A DNA stretch of 64,000 bases from an uncultured Oscillospiraceae bacterium. GTDB lineage: Bacteria > Bacillota > Clostridia > Oscillospirales > Oscillospiraceae. Positions 8,166 through 17,149 of this stretch are shown here, piece after piece. Under the pieces are notes generated by a model. That model did not search any database and was not told the DNA's origin. It saw only the letters and a list, made by a program, of their open reading frames with translations. The stretch is from assembly GCA_944386885.1 (NCBI GenBank), contig CALXCU010000090.1, forward strand, positions 1-64,000, read 5' to 3'. A program made the position numbers and the translations under genes. The stretch's first letter is position 1, and each line of letters begins with the position of its first letter.

Positions 8166-9122
8166 GTGTTAAAAACTATCTTAAAACGTATTGTGCAGTG
8201 TATTCCCACGCTCTTCATCGTGGTCACATTCACATTTATTTTGACCCGCGCGATCCCGGGCAACCCGGCGCAGACGCTGCTGGGCCCCCAGGCCACAGCG
8301 GAAGATATCGCGGCCATGGAGATCAAGCTGGGCCTGGATCAGCCCAAATGGAAGCAGTACATCGACTATATGGGCGACGTACTTCACGGTGATTTCGGGA
8401 CCTCCTATATGTATAATCAGCCCGTTCTGGAGCTGATCGGGCAGCGCATCGGTCCCACCCTTCAGATTACTCTGACCGCGCTGATCATCGCACTGATCAT
8501 CGGCGTGGGCGTGGGTATGTTCTCCGCGCTGCACCAATATTCCGCATTCGACTATATCTTTATGGTTCTGGCCCTGGTGGGCGTATCCATGCCCATCTTC
8601 TGGCTGGGCATGATGCTGGTCAACTTCTTCTCGGTGAACCTGGGACTTCTCCCGGTGTCGGGCCGGGGCGATATTGCAAACGGATTGTGGGACGTGATCT
8701 CCCATATGATCCTGCCCTGTCTGTGCCTGTGTACCATTCCCATGGCCACGTTCGCCCGGATCACCCGCTCCAGCATGCTGGAGGTCATCCGCAGCGACTC
8801 CATTAAGGCCCTGCGGGCCCGCGGCATCAGCGAGCGCAGCGTGATTTTCAAGCACGCCCTCAAAAACGCCCTGCCCCCCATTATCACGGTCCTGGGCCTG
8901 CAGCTGGCCAGCTGCTTCACCGGCGCCATCCTGACGGAGAACATCTTCTCCTGGCCTGGACTGGGCACCATGATCGTCAACGGCATCAACAACCGCGACT
9001 ATATGCTCATCCAGGGCATGGTCCTGTTTTTCGCCATGGTCTTTGTGGTCATTAACCTGATCGTCGATCTGGTCTATATGGTCATCAATCCCAGAGTCAG
9101 TTATGAAGGAGGCGGCGCGTAA
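8166..9122 (+). CDS. dppB: Dipeptide-type ABC transporter permease, DppB-like
   Basis: The 318-residue protein starts at GTG 8166 behind GGCGGTG. It has the DppB/OppB layout: an N-terminal membrane anchor (PTLFIVVTFTFILTRAIPGNP), a soluble loop with LGLDQPKWKQYIDYM, then five further membrane segments. The EAA loop near the C-terminal third (IKALRARGISERSVIFKHALKNALPP) contacts the ATPases. It ends VSYEGGGA, and its stop overlaps the next ATG by one base (TAATG), so dppB and dppC are translationally coupled. It forms the inner-membrane channel with the dppC product. Confidence 0.93.
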   Translation: MLKTILKRIVQCIPTLFIVVTFTFILTRAIPGNPAQTLLGPQATAEDIAAMEIKLGLDQPKWKQYIDYMGDVLHGDFGTSYMYNQPVLELIGQRIGPTLQITLTALIIALIIGVGVGMFSALHQYSAFDYIFMVLALVGVSMPIFWLGMMLVNFFSVNLGLLPVSGRGDIANGLWDVISHMILPCLCLCTIPMATFARITRSSMLEVIRSDSIKALRARGISERSVIFKHALKNALPPIITVLGLQLASCFTGAILTENIFSWPGLGTMIVNGINNRDYMLIQGMVLFFAMVFVVINLIVDLVYMVINPRVSYEGGGA

Positions 9123-10042
9123 TGAAGAAGAAACAGAACATGGGGGAGGCTATCACCGACGCCCTCGGTACCGCCTCCAACGAAGAGCTGCTGAAAAAGG
9201 AGCGCCGGGCCAATAGTGCCTGGAGCAAGCTCAAGCGCAATAAAACGGCCATGGTGGGTCTGATTATCGTGTGCATCATGATCTTTATCGCGGTCTTTGC
9301 ACCCCTGCTGGCCCCCTATGACCCCACGGCCATCAGCCCCCTGGAGGCCTACGCCCGGCCGGGTGAGAACGGCCACATTCTGGGCTGCGACCACATCGGA
9401 CGGGACCTCCTCTCCCGCATTATCTACGGCTCCCGGGTATCCCTGCTGGTGGCCTTTGGCGGCACGGTGGTGGCCGGCATCATCGGCGTGCTCCTGGGCC
9501 TGATCGCCGGTTACTTCGGCGGCATTGTGGACAGCATCATCATGCGCATTATGGACGGCATGCTCTCCTTCCCCTATATCCTGCTGGCCATGGTGCTGAT
9601 GACCGTGCTGGGCTCAAGTATCTTCAACGTCATCCTGGCCGTGGGCATCGGCAACATCCCCAGCTTTGCCCGTGTGGTCCGGGGCGAGGTGCACATCATC
9701 AAAAATGAGGAGTACTGCAACGCCGCCCGGGTCATCGGCGTGTCCAACGCCCGGATGCTCTTCACCCACATCCTGCCCAACACCATCTCCCCCCTGATCG
9801 TCTACGCCACCCTGGGCATCGCCGGCGCCATCATCTCCGAGGCCGCCCTGAGCTTCCTGGGCCTGGGCATCAGCGAGCCCACCGCCTCCTGGGGCAGCAT
9901 CCTCCAGACCGGCAAATTCTATCTCAATACCGCCCCCCATATCGCCACTTACTCCGGCATCTTCATTCTCATCACCGTGCTGGGCTTCAATCTGCTGGGC
10001 GACGGCGTGCGCGACGTGCTGGACCCCAAGATGAAGAAGTAA
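9122..10042 (+). CDS. dppC: Dipeptide-type ABC transporter permease, DppC-like
   Basis: This 306-residue protein is the second permease subunit. After a charged N-terminus (residues 1-42) comes a first membrane helix (MVGLIIVCIMIFIAVFAPLL), the OppC-typical HILGCDHIGRDLLSRIIYGSR segment, and a cluster of membrane helices. The EAA loop reads EYCNAARVIGVSNARMLFTH. The C-terminus LGFNLLGDGVRDVLDPKMKK is the family hallmark. It begins at the base where dppB ends and is followed after 12 bases by the second M20 gene. Confidence 0.94.
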   Translation: MKKKQNMGEAITDALGTASNEELLKKERRANSAWSKLKRNKTAMVGLIIVCIMIFIAVFAPLLAPYDPTAISPLEAYARPGENGHILGCDHIGRDLLSRIIYGSRVSLLVAFGGTVVAGIIGVLLGLIAGYFGGIVDSIIMRIMDGMLSFPYILLAMVLMTVLGSSIFNVILAVGIGNIPSFARVVRGEVHIIKNEEYCNAARVIGVSNARMLFTHILPNTISPLIVYATLGIAGAIISEAALSFLGLGISEPTASWGSILQTGKFYLNTAPHIATYSGIFILITVLGFNLLGDGVRDVLDPKMKK

Positions 10043-10054
10043 CGGAGGAGCAGA

Positions 10055-11239
10055 ATGGACAAGTATAAAGAACGCGTGCGCCAGCGCGTGGCGGACATTC
10101 TGCCCGAGCTGGTGGCCCTCTCGGATACCATCTGGTCCCATCCGGAGTATAATTTTGAGGAACACCACGCCTGCGCCGCCATGAGCGAGCAGCTGCGGCG
10201 CTTCGGTTTCCGGGTGGAGACCGGGGTGGGCGGCGTCGCCACCAGCGTCAAGGGCGTGTATGAGAGCGGCAAGCCCGGCCCCAACATCGGTATCTTCGGC
10301 GAGTTCGACGCGGTGCCCGGCATGGGCCACGCCTGCGGCCACAACCTGATGTGCGCCATGGCGGTGGGCGCGGGCGAGGCGCTGCGCAGCGTCCTGGACG
10401 AGCTGGGCGGCACGGTGAGCGTCTTCGGCTGCCCGGCGGAAGAGGGCGGCGGCGGCAAGATCATCATGCTCCAGAACGGCGCCTTCGCCGGGCTGGACGT
10501 GGCCATGCTCCTCCACTCGGCCAGCGATACGGTGGTGCAGGACATCTCTTACTCCAGGACCGACGTGCTGGTCCACTTCTACGGCAAGAAGTCCCACGCG
10601 GCCACCTGGCCCGAGGAGGGCGTGAGCGCCCTGACCCCGGTGCTGGAGCTGTTCAACACCGTCAACGCTCTTCGTCTGGAGATCGCCGACCGGGGCAAGA
10701 TCCTAGGCGTGATCCGGGACGGCGGAGAGGAACCCATCTATATTCCCGACCACTGCTCGGCGGAGTTTACCATCCGCTCCTTCTCCATGAAAGACAAGCT
10801 GGACCTGCTGGACCGCTTTTTGAAGATCTGCCAGCACCTGGCGGAGATCACCAATACCCGCTTCTCCTACGAGCCCGTGGGGCTCCCCTACGAGGACATC
10901 CGGAACAACCCGGTGCTGGAGGAGCTGCTGGAGCGGAACTTTACCGCCCTGGGCGAGCAGGTAAAGCCCCGGGAGCGGGAGCTGGGCATCGGCTGCACCG
11001 ATATGGGCAACGTGACCCACGAGATCCCCGGCCTGCAGTCCTACGTGCTGGTGGTGCCGGAGACCCGGGGGCATACCCCGGAGTTCGAGGCGGCGGTGGG
11101 CGGCCCGGCGGGCCACAAGACCATCGCCGTGGGCTCCAGCGCCATGGCCATGACGGCGGTGGATATCCTCACCGATCCGTCGCTGCTGGGCCGGATCCGG
11201 GACGCCTTTGCCGAGATGAAGGCCCGGTACGAGCGGTAA
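10055..11239 (+). CDS. M20 family metallohydrolase (AbgB/PM20D2-like)
   Basis: The 394-residue enzyme sits inside the importer operon, between permease and ATPase genes. Motifs are GEFDAVPGMGHACGHNLM (metal ligands and catalytic region), CPAEEGGGGKIIMLQNGAF, and a lid domain with FYGKKSHAATWPEEG. This signature separates the p-aminobenzoyl-glutamate hydrolase/PM20D2 subgroup from hippurate-hydrolase types, so it probably cleaves a dipeptide-like amide such as beta-alanyl or aminobenzoyl conjugates; that is inference from subgroup. GAGGAG precedes the ATG with 6-base spacing. Embedding in the transporter operon ties its substrate to the imported solute. Confidence 0.87.
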   Translation: MDKYKERVRQRVADILPELVALSDTIWSHPEYNFEEHHACAAMSEQLRRFGFRVETGVGGVATSVKGVYESGKPGPNIGIFGEFDAVPGMGHACGHNLMCAMAVGAGEALRSVLDELGGTVSVFGCPAEEGGGGKIIMLQNGAFAGLDVAMLLHSASDTVVQDISYSRTDVLVHFYGKKSHAATWPEEGVSALTPVLELFNTVNALRLEIADRGKILGVIRDGGEEPIYIPDHCSAEFTIRSFSMKDKLDLLDRFLKICQHLAEITNTRFSYEPVGLPYEDIRNNPVLEELLERNFTALGEQVKPRERELGIGCTDMGNVTHEIPGLQSYVLVVPETRGHTPEFEAAVGGPAGHKTIAVGSSAMAMTAVDILTDPSLLGRIRDAFAEMKARYER

Positions 11240-11251
11240 GGAGGTTGTGCT

Positions 11252-12268
11252 ATGAGTGATACATTGCTGAAAGTCAGCGGATTGAAAACCTATTTCTTTA
11301 CGGCCAGCGGCGTGTCCAAAGCAGTGGACGGCGTCAGCTTTGAGCTCAAGCGCGGGGAAGTGATGGGCATTGTGGGTGAGTCCGGCTCGGGTAAGAGCGT
11401 CACCTCCAACTCCATCATCCGCCTGCTGCCTCCTCAGACCGGCCGGATTGTGGACGGCGAAATTACCTTTGAGGGCCGGGATATTCTGGCCATGAGCCAT
11501 AAACAGCTGCTGGAATTCCGCGGCAAGGAGATCGCCACCATCTTCCAGGACCCCATGACCTCTCTGGACCCGGTGTTCAAAATCGGCAAGCAGATGGTGG
11601 AGATGATCTGCGCCCATCAGGACGTCAGCAAGAAGGAGGCGTGGGACATGGCGGTCCACGCCCTGGCCCGGGTGGGTATCCCGGAGCCCGAAAAGCGCAT
11701 GGAGGCCTACCCCTATGAGCTCTCGGGCGGCATGTGCCAGCGCGTGATCATCGCCATGGCGGTGTGCTGCAAGCCCAAGTTCATCATCGCCGACGAGCCC
11801 ACCACCGCTCTGGACGTGACCGTCCAGGCCCAGGTGCTGGATCTGCTCAAGGATCTGCAGAAGGATATGGACACCTCCATTCTCCTCATCACCCACAACC
11901 TGGGCGTGGTGTGGGAGATGTGCGACAAGGTGATGGTCATGTACGCGGGCAATACGGTGGAGAGCGCCGACACCAAGGAGCTCTACTCCAACCCCCTGCA
12001 CCCCTACACCTGGGGCCTGCTGGACTCCATCCCCCGCCTGTCCGACCACGCCAAGGAGGACCTGCGCACCATTCCCGGTACGCCCCCCGACCTCCGCTTG
12101 ACCGGAAAGTGCTGTAATTTCTACAACCGCTGCCCCTATATGACCAAGCAATGCTGTGAATCCGTGCCCCCTCTGGTGGAGGTGGAGCCCGGCCATTTCG
12201 TGGCCTGCCACCGCCAGAACGGCGTGGAGCGGCTGGTGAGAGGAGAGGTAACTCATGACGCAGAATGA
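11252..12268 (+). CDS. dppD: Dipeptide-type ABC transporter ATP-binding protein, DppD-like
   Basis: The 338-residue ATPase has Walker A GESGSGKS, Q-loop FQDPMTSLDP, signature LSGGMCQR, Walker B FIIADEPTTALD and the H-loop THNLG. The C-terminal extension with a cysteine group (KCCNFYNRCPYMTKQCC) is the oligopeptide-transporter domain known from Opp/Dpp ATPases, where such cysteines can bind an iron-sulfur cluster. The start follows AAGGAGG closely. It pairs with the next gene, overlapping it by 14 bases, to energise import. Confidence 0.94.
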   Translation: MSDTLLKVSGLKTYFFTASGVSKAVDGVSFELKRGEVMGIVGESGSGKSVTSNSIIRLLPPQTGRIVDGEITFEGRDILAMSHKQLLEFRGKEIATIFQDPMTSLDPVFKIGKQMVEMICAHQDVSKKEAWDMAVHALARVGIPEPEKRMEAYPYELSGGMCQRVIIAMAVCCKPKFIIADEPTTALDVTVQAQVLDLLKDLQKDMDTSILLITHNLGVVWEMCDKVMVMYAGNTVESADTKELYSNPLHPYTWGLLDSIPRLSDHAKEDLRTIPGTPPDLRLTGKCCNFYNRCPYMTKQCCESVPPLVEVEPGHFVACHRQNGVERLVRGEVTHDAE

Positions 12269-13241
12269 GACGCGCCAGCCCATCATGAAGATCCGCAACC
12301 TGACCAAGGAATTCAAGATCAAGAGCAAAAAGCTGGGCGCCAAGCCCCAGATTCTCCACGCCCTGACCGACGTGTCCCTGGATGTGTACGAGGGCGAGAC
12401 TTTGGGCATCATCGGCGAGTCCGGCTGCGGCAAGTCCACGCTGGGCCGCACCGTCATCCAGCTCCACAAGGCCACCTCCGGTTCGGTGGAGTACCTGGGC
12501 AAGGACCTGTTCTCCCTGACCGGTGCGGAGCGCAAGGCCATGAAGCGGGACATCCAGATGGTCTTTCAGGACCCCTACTCCTCCCTGGATCCCCGCAACA
12601 CCTGCGAGCAGCTCATTGCCGAGCCCCTGAAGGTCCACGGGATTATTTCCGACAGCAAGGCCCGGCAGGATCGGGTCCTGGAGCTGATGCGGGAGGTGGG
12701 CCTGGACATCCAGCACATGAACCGCTATCCCCACGAGTTCTCCGGCGGCCAGCGCCAGCGGATCAATGTGGCCCGGGCTCTGGCCCTCCAGCCGAAGATC
12801 ATCATCTGTGACGAGCCGGTCTCCGCTCTGGACGTGTCCATCCAGGCCCAGGTGCTCAACCTCTTCAACCGCCTGCAGCGGGACCACAACCTGACGTATA
12901 TCTTTATCTCCCACGATCTGGGCGTCATTAAGCACGTCAGCGACCGCATCGCCATCATGTATCTGGGCCGGGTGGTGGAGCTGTGCAAGGCCTCCCAGAT
13001 CTACGACAATCCCCTGCACCCCTATACCCGGGCGCTGCTCTCCGCCATTCCCCCGGAGTCCCCCTTTGAAAAGAAGCAGCGCATCGTCCTCAAGGGCGAG
13101 ATTCCCAGCCCCATCGGCGACCAGGTGGGCTGTCCCCTGGCCGGCCGCTGCCCCAACTGCACCGAGCGGTGCACCCGTGAAATCCCGAAGCTGAACGATA
13201 CCGGAGACGGCCATCAGGTGGCCTGTTTCCTGTACGACTGA
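12255..13241 (+). CDS. dppF: Dipeptide-type ABC transporter ATP-binding protein, DppF-like
   Basis: This is the second ATPase of the importer, 328 residues, with Walker A GESGCGKS, signature FSGGQRQR, Walker B IIICDEPVSALD and the C-terminal oligopeptide domain carrying CPLAGRCPNCTERC. The reading frame begins inside the end of dppD (14-base overlap) behind GAGAGGTAA. Together with dppD it completes a full five-component peptide importer, so nothing in the transporter is missing. Confidence 0.94.
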   Translation: MTQNETRQPIMKIRNLTKEFKIKSKKLGAKPQILHALTDVSLDVYEGETLGIIGESGCGKSTLGRTVIQLHKATSGSVEYLGKDLFSLTGAERKAMKRDIQMVFQDPYSSLDPRNTCEQLIAEPLKVHGIISDSKARQDRVLELMREVGLDIQHMNRYPHEFSGGQRQRINVARALALQPKIIICDEPVSALDVSIQAQVLNLFNRLQRDHNLTYIFISHDLGVIKHVSDRIAIMYLGRVVELCKASQIYDNPLHPYTRALLSAIPPESPFEKKQRIVLKGEIPSPIGDQVGCPLAGRCPNCTERCTREIPKLNDTGDGHQVACFLYD

Positions 13242-13262
13242 TGAAAAGAGGTCTTTTTACCC

Positions 13263-14525
13263 ATGGAACAAGTATCGCGTGAAATGTTGCACCGCCTGGC
13301 TGTGGAGCGCAGCGGTGAACTGGTCCAGCTGGTCTCCGACCTGATCCGCATTCCCAGCGAAAACCCCACCGGCACCCAGCGGGAGGTGGTGGACTTTGTG
13401 GAGAACTATCTCCGTCAGGCCGGAATCTCCTATGAAGAGGTGGGCGAGAACCCGGACTTCCCCTGCATTGTGGCCAAGATGGGCGCCGACGAGGGCTTCA
13501 GTATCATCCTGAACGGCCATCTGGACGTGGTGCCCGCCGGTGACCGGAGCCAGTGGGACTTCGATCCCTTCGCGGGGACCGTCACCGACACACAGATTTT
13601 GGGCCGCGGGACCTCTGATATGAAGGCCGGTGTGGCCGGACTGCTCTTCGCCATGAAGCTCCTGAAGGAGTCGGGCGCCGAGCTCAAGGGCAACATCCGC
13701 CTCCACCTGGTCTCCGACGAGGAGAGCGGCGGCGAGTTCGGCTCCCGCTGGCTGTGCGACCACGGCTATGCCGAGGGGGCCAACGCCTGCCTCATTGCCG
13801 AGCCCACCTCCGCCAACGACATTGAGATCGGCCAGAAGGGCGGCCTTACCGTCATCCTGAAGGCCGCCGGTAAATCGGCCCACGGCAGCCTGGGCGGATT
13901 CAAGGGGGATAACGCCATCCTGAAGCTGGCCAAGGTGCTGGAGGGACTCCCCCGCCTGACTACCATCGAGGGGCATTTCAAGCCCAGCCAGGAGCGGGCC
14001 CTGAACAACTCCATCCAGCGGGCCCAGTCGATCCTGAACGAGCCCGGCGTGGGCGAAGTCATCCGCCATGTCTCGGCCAACGTCGGCCTCATCCAGGGCG
14101 GAACCCGGCCCAACATGGTCCCCGACTACTGCGAGGCCATTGTGGACGTGCGTCTCCCCATCGGGGTGGACCACCAGGAGATCGAGGACATGCTCGCCTC
14201 CATTGTGGCCGAGAGCGGCGTGGAGGGCGTGACCTACGAGCTGCAGTGGAAGAGCGAGGGCAACTACACCGAAGAGGACGAGGCCATCGTTCAGACCGTC
14301 AAGCGCAATGCGGAGGCCGTGTGGAACATGGAAGTGATCCCCGCCTATCAGTGGGCCTCTTCCGACGCCCGGGACTACCGCCGGGTGGGCATCCCCACGA
14401 TCCAGTACGGACCGTCCAATACGGCCGGTATCCACTCGTACAATGAAAACGTGGACATTCAGGACGTGGTCAACGCGGGGCAGATCTATGTGCTGTCTCT
14501 GTGCGACCTGCTGGGCGTCCAGTAA
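13263..14525 (+). CDS. M20 family peptidase, ArgE/DapE type
   Basis: The 420-residue enzyme is the third M20 hydrolase of the operon and belongs to a different subgroup: metal motifs NGHLDVVPAG, GRGTSDMKAG (bridging Asp), SDEESGGEFG (catalytic Glu pair) and a lid with GKSAHGSLG. Relatives deacylate N-acetylornithine or succinyl-diaminopimelate, or cleave dipeptides; no biosynthetic neighbours support the first two. It is the last gene, 21 bases after dppF, and ends at a strong hairpin. Its last 56 bases are overlapped by the opposite-strand extension of interrupted sigK. Confidence 0.88.
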   Translation: MEQVSREMLHRLAVERSGELVQLVSDLIRIPSENPTGTQREVVDFVENYLRQAGISYEEVGENPDFPCIVAKMGADEGFSIILNGHLDVVPAGDRSQWDFDPFAGTVTDTQILGRGTSDMKAGVAGLLFAMKLLKESGAELKGNIRLHLVSDEESGGEFGSRWLCDHGYAEGANACLIAEPTSANDIEIGQKGGLTVILKAAGKSAHGSLGGFKGDNAILKLAKVLEGLPRLTTIEGHFKPSQERALNNSIQRAQSILNEPGVGEVIRHVSANVGLIQGGTRPNMVPDYCEAIVDVRLPIGVDHQEIEDMLASIVAESGVEGVTYELQWKSEGNYTEEDEAIVQTVKRNAEAVWNMEVIPAYQWASSDARDYRRVGIPTIQYGPSNTAGIHSYNENVDIQDVVNAGQIYVLSLCDLLGVQ

Positions 14526-14958
14526 TCCCATCGGAATGGAACAAAGAGCGGAGAGACACAGGTCTCTCCGCTCTTTCTGATTTTGATCCGGTTATTCTCC
14601 AAACACGCCGTTGTGTGAGGATTGCATTTTCAATACACCGTGAAGCATAGGTGGCCAGACGCACCTTTTTGTCCGGCTTGAAGGTGGCGATTCCTTTAAT
14701 CAGCCCGATGGTCCCGATGGAAATCAAATCGTCCTGATCTCCATTGGGCGTATAATATTTTTTGACAATATGGGCCACCAGACGCAGGTTATGCTCAATG
14801 AGCCGGTCCCGGGCCCCCATGTCTCCGGCCGCCATGGCCTCCAGTTCCCGCTGTTCCTCCTCCGGCTTGAGCGGCCGCGGGAAGGAACTCTCCCCTCCCG
14901 AGAGCCGTAGCGTCACAAAGAGACTGTTGAGCATCAGTGCCAGCCAGACAGGCAGCAT
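14470..14958 (-). CDS. sigK: 5' half of sigK (pro-sigma-K N-terminal part, interrupted)
   Basis: Residues up to about 114 are a convincing pro-sigma-K: a hydrophobic pro-sequence (LPVWLALMLNSLFVTL), SFPRPLKPEEE, ARDRLIEHNLRLVAHIVKKY (region 2.1) and DDLISIGTIGLIKGI (core binding), then LATYASRCIEN. After codon Asn at 14626-14628 (CGG TGT ATT GAA AAT on the minus strand) homology ends and the frame runs on into unrelated sequence to 14470. Regions 3 and 4 are absent from the window. The break is where skin elements interrupt sigK in B. subtilis and C. difficile. ATG 14958 is preferred over 14964 because GGAGGAG is then properly spaced. Sigma-K drives late mother-cell sporulation genes. Confidence 0.9.
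   Translation of the reverse strand: MLPVWLALMLNSLFVTLRLSGGESSFPRPLKPEEEQRELEAMAAGDMGARDRLIEHNLRLVAHIVKKYYTPNGDQDDLISIGTIGLIKGIATFKPDKKVRLATYASRCIENAILTQRRVWRITGSKSERAERPVSLRSLFHSDGITGRPAGRTETAHRSAPR
14543..14576. terminator. Bidirectional-looking terminator after the peptide operon
   Basis: A 15-bp perfect stem (arms 14543-14557 and 14562-14576, loop ACAG) lies 17 bases after the last M20 gene. T-rich sequence follows on the plus strand. It also lies within the read-through tail of the interrupted sigK frame. Confidence 0.85.
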
Positions 14959-14964
14959 TCCCAT

Positions 14965-15249
14965 CTCCTCCTCCCATTGCGCCTCATTCAGGTCCGTTTT
15001 TCCATTCTATTCGAGCCCGGCCCGTCCCTATGTGCCGCTCCGGCTGCAAGTCCGCTTCGAATTATCCTGTCCATAAAATTTTTACAAAAATTTTACGCCC
15101 TATTTATTCGAAACGTAAATTTTGTGCAAAGTCTTTACATTCCCATTTACGGACTGCCGCAAATCAGATATAATTTAGGTGCTTTTTGGGAGAAAATCAG
15201 AACTCTGCACGAATGAGAACGTGCGTACGGACTTAAGGGAGGCTGTCTT
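14965..15249 (+). other. Divergent intergenic region between sigK half and Na/Pi transporter
   Basis: Left part: upstream of sigK on the minus strand, GCACATAG (15035-15028) and GAATAGAAT (15012-15004) are a weak sporulation-type promoter candidate. Right part: an AT-rich block with the transporter promoter at 15146-15174. Confidence 0.4.
15146..15174 (+). promoter_or_regulatory. Sigma-A promoter of the Na/Pi transporter gene
   Basis: TTTACG at 15146-15151 and a consensus TATAAT at 15169-15174 are 17 bases apart. Confidence 0.7.
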
Positions 15250-17031
15250 GTGAGCATATCAGATGTAATCGTCCTGTTCGGCGCGGTGGCCACATTCCTC
15301 TTTGGCATGACCACGATGACCGACGGTCTGGAGAAGCTCTCCGGCGGACGTCTGGAGGGCATTCTGGAGCGGCTGACCAGCAATGTATTCAAAGGTGTGC
15401 TTCTGGGGGCTCTGGTCACCGGCCTGATCCAGAGCTCCGCTGCCACCACCGTCATGTGCGTCGGCTTTGTCAACGCCGGTATCATGAAGCTCCGCCAGAC
15501 GGTGGGCATTATTATGGGCGCCAACATCGGCACCACGGTGACCGCCCAGCTCTTGCGGCTGGGGGACATCTCCTCCGATAACTTTTTCCTGTCCCTGCTC
15601 AACCCCGCCACATTGGGCCCCATTCTGGCCACGGTGGGCATCATTTTCTATATGTTCATCACCGGCGGCCGGAAAAAATGCGTGGGGCAGATCGTGCTGG
15701 GTCTGGGCCTGCTCTTCATCGGGATGGAGACCCTGGAGAACGTCGTCGCCCCTCTCCAGGACCTCCCCGCCTTCCGGGACCTGTTTGTGGCGTTCTCCAA
15801 CCCCTTCCTGGGGGTGCTGGTGGGCGCTCTGGTCACCGCCATTATCCAGAGCTCCTCGGCCTCCATGGGTATCCTGCAGGCCATGACCTCCACCGGCGTC
15901 ATCACGTTCCGAATTGCAGTCCCCCTGATTATGGGCCAGAATATCGGAACATGCATTACCGCCATCCTCTCCAGCATCGGCGCCAGCAAAAATGCCAAGC
16001 GCACCGCCTGCCTGCACCTGCTTTTTAACATCCTCGGCACCCTCTTCTTCCTGGTGGTGCTCTACGGTGGAAACGCCCTGTTTCACTTCTCATTCTGGGA
16101 GGCCCTGATGGACCGGGGCACCATCGCCAACCTGCACCTGGGCTTCAATGTGTGCTGTACCGCCCTGCTGCTCCCCTTCAACCGGCAGCTGGTGTGGCTG
16201 GTGGAGCATCTGATCCCCGGCTCTGCCGACCAGAAGGAGGTCTCGGTTCTGGACGAGCGCTTTTTGTCCACCCCGGCTCTGGCTCTGGAAAAGGCCCATG
16301 AGGCAGTCGTTCAGATGGGCTGCCTGGCCCAGGAGAATTACCGCCTGGCGGTGGAGCTGCTCTCCCACTTCGACGCCAAGAAGCTGGAGCGCATCAACGA
16401 AACGGAGGCCGCTTTGGACAAGTTGGAGACCAATTTGGACAACTATCTGGTCCGGCTGAGCGGACATCCCCTCACCGCCGGGGACAGCGCCAAAGTCTCC
16501 GAACTGCTCCACACCCTCTCCGATTTTGAGCGCATCGGCGACTATGTCATCAACCTGGCCCAGTCCGCCCATACGCTGCACGAGCGGAACCTGGTTCTCT
16601 CGGATGCGGCCCGGGAGGAGCTCTCCGCCCTCTGCGCCGCCGTCGACGGGGCCGTGGACCAGGTGCTGGACTGCTATACCCAGCGCTCTCCCGAGCTGGC
16701 CCAGGAGGTGGAGCCCATCGAGGAGGTCGTGGACCTGATGGAGAACGACCTGCGCAGCCGCCACATTGAGCGCCTGAAGGCCGGACAGTGTACGGTGGAG
16801 ATGGGAGCCCAGTATCTGGAAATTCTCATTAATCTGGAGCGCATCTCCGACCACTGTTCCAACGTGGCCCTGTACATTTTGCAGGAGACCTCGCCCGCCG
16901 GCTCTCTCATCCGGACCGACGCCCACGCCTATATGCACGCGCTCCACCACGGAGAGGACCCGGTTTTTGATGAATATTTCCAGTTCTACCGGGACAAATA
17001 TTATGCCCCCATCGAGCGCACCGGCTGCTGA
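15250..17031 (+). CDS. Na+/phosphate cotransporter with C-terminal PhoU-like domain
   Basis: The 593-residue protein starts at GTG 15250 behind AAGGGAGG. The N-terminal half carries two inverted Na_Pi_cotrans repeats with the paired signature segments LVTGLIQSSAATTVMCVGF and LVTAIIQSSSASMGILQAM, about nine membrane helices in all. From about residue 345 it becomes a soluble helical domain of PhoU type, with FERIGDYVINLA and LERISDHCSNVA. This NptA/YjbB-like architecture moves phosphate with sodium across the cytoplasmic membrane, with the PhoU part presumably regulating flux. It is monocistronic, flanked by its own promoter and terminator. Confidence 0.93.
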   Translation: MSISDVIVLFGAVATFLFGMTTMTDGLEKLSGGRLEGILERLTSNVFKGVLLGALVTGLIQSSAATTVMCVGFVNAGIMKLRQTVGIIMGANIGTTVTAQLLRLGDISSDNFFLSLLNPATLGPILATVGIIFYMFITGGRKKCVGQIVLGLGLLFIGMETLENVVAPLQDLPAFRDLFVAFSNPFLGVLVGALVTAIIQSSSASMGILQAMTSTGVITFRIAVPLIMGQNIGTCITAILSSIGASKNAKRTACLHLLFNILGTLFFLVVLYGGNALFHFSFWEALMDRGTIANLHLGFNVCCTALLLPFNRQLVWLVEHLIPGSADQKEVSVLDERFLSTPALALEKAHEAVVQMGCLAQENYRLAVELLSHFDAKKLERINETEAALDKLETNLDNYLVRLSGHPLTAGDSAKVSELLHTLSDFERIGDYVINLAQSAHTLHERNLVLSDAAREELSALCAAVDGAVDQVLDCYTQRSPELAQEVEPIEEVVDLMENDLRSRHIERLKAGQCTVEMGAQYLEILINLERISDHCSNVALYILQETSPAGSLIRTDAHAYMHALHHGEDPVFDEYFQFYRDKYYAPIERTGC

Positions 17032-17039
17032 TGCAATTT

Positions 17040-17070
17040 ATCCCCCGCTCCAAATGGAGCGGGGGATTTT
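17040..17070 (+). terminator. Intrinsic terminator after the Na/Pi transporter
   Basis: A 12-bp stem (17040-17051 with 17056-17067, loop AAAT) is followed by TTTGTTCCTTTCTT. Confidence 0.9.
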
Positions 17071-17079
17071 GTTCCTTTC

Positions 17080-17108
17080 TTGCCAGAAGGGGACGGGTAT
17101 GGTATGAT
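17080..17108 (+). promoter_or_regulatory. Sigma-A promoter of cdd
   Basis: TTGCCA at 17080-17085 and TATGAT at 17103-17108 are spaced by 17 bases. Confidence 0.7.
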
Positions 17109-17149
17109 AAACATACGGCGGACCACCGCCGCAGAGAGGAGGAATGTTC

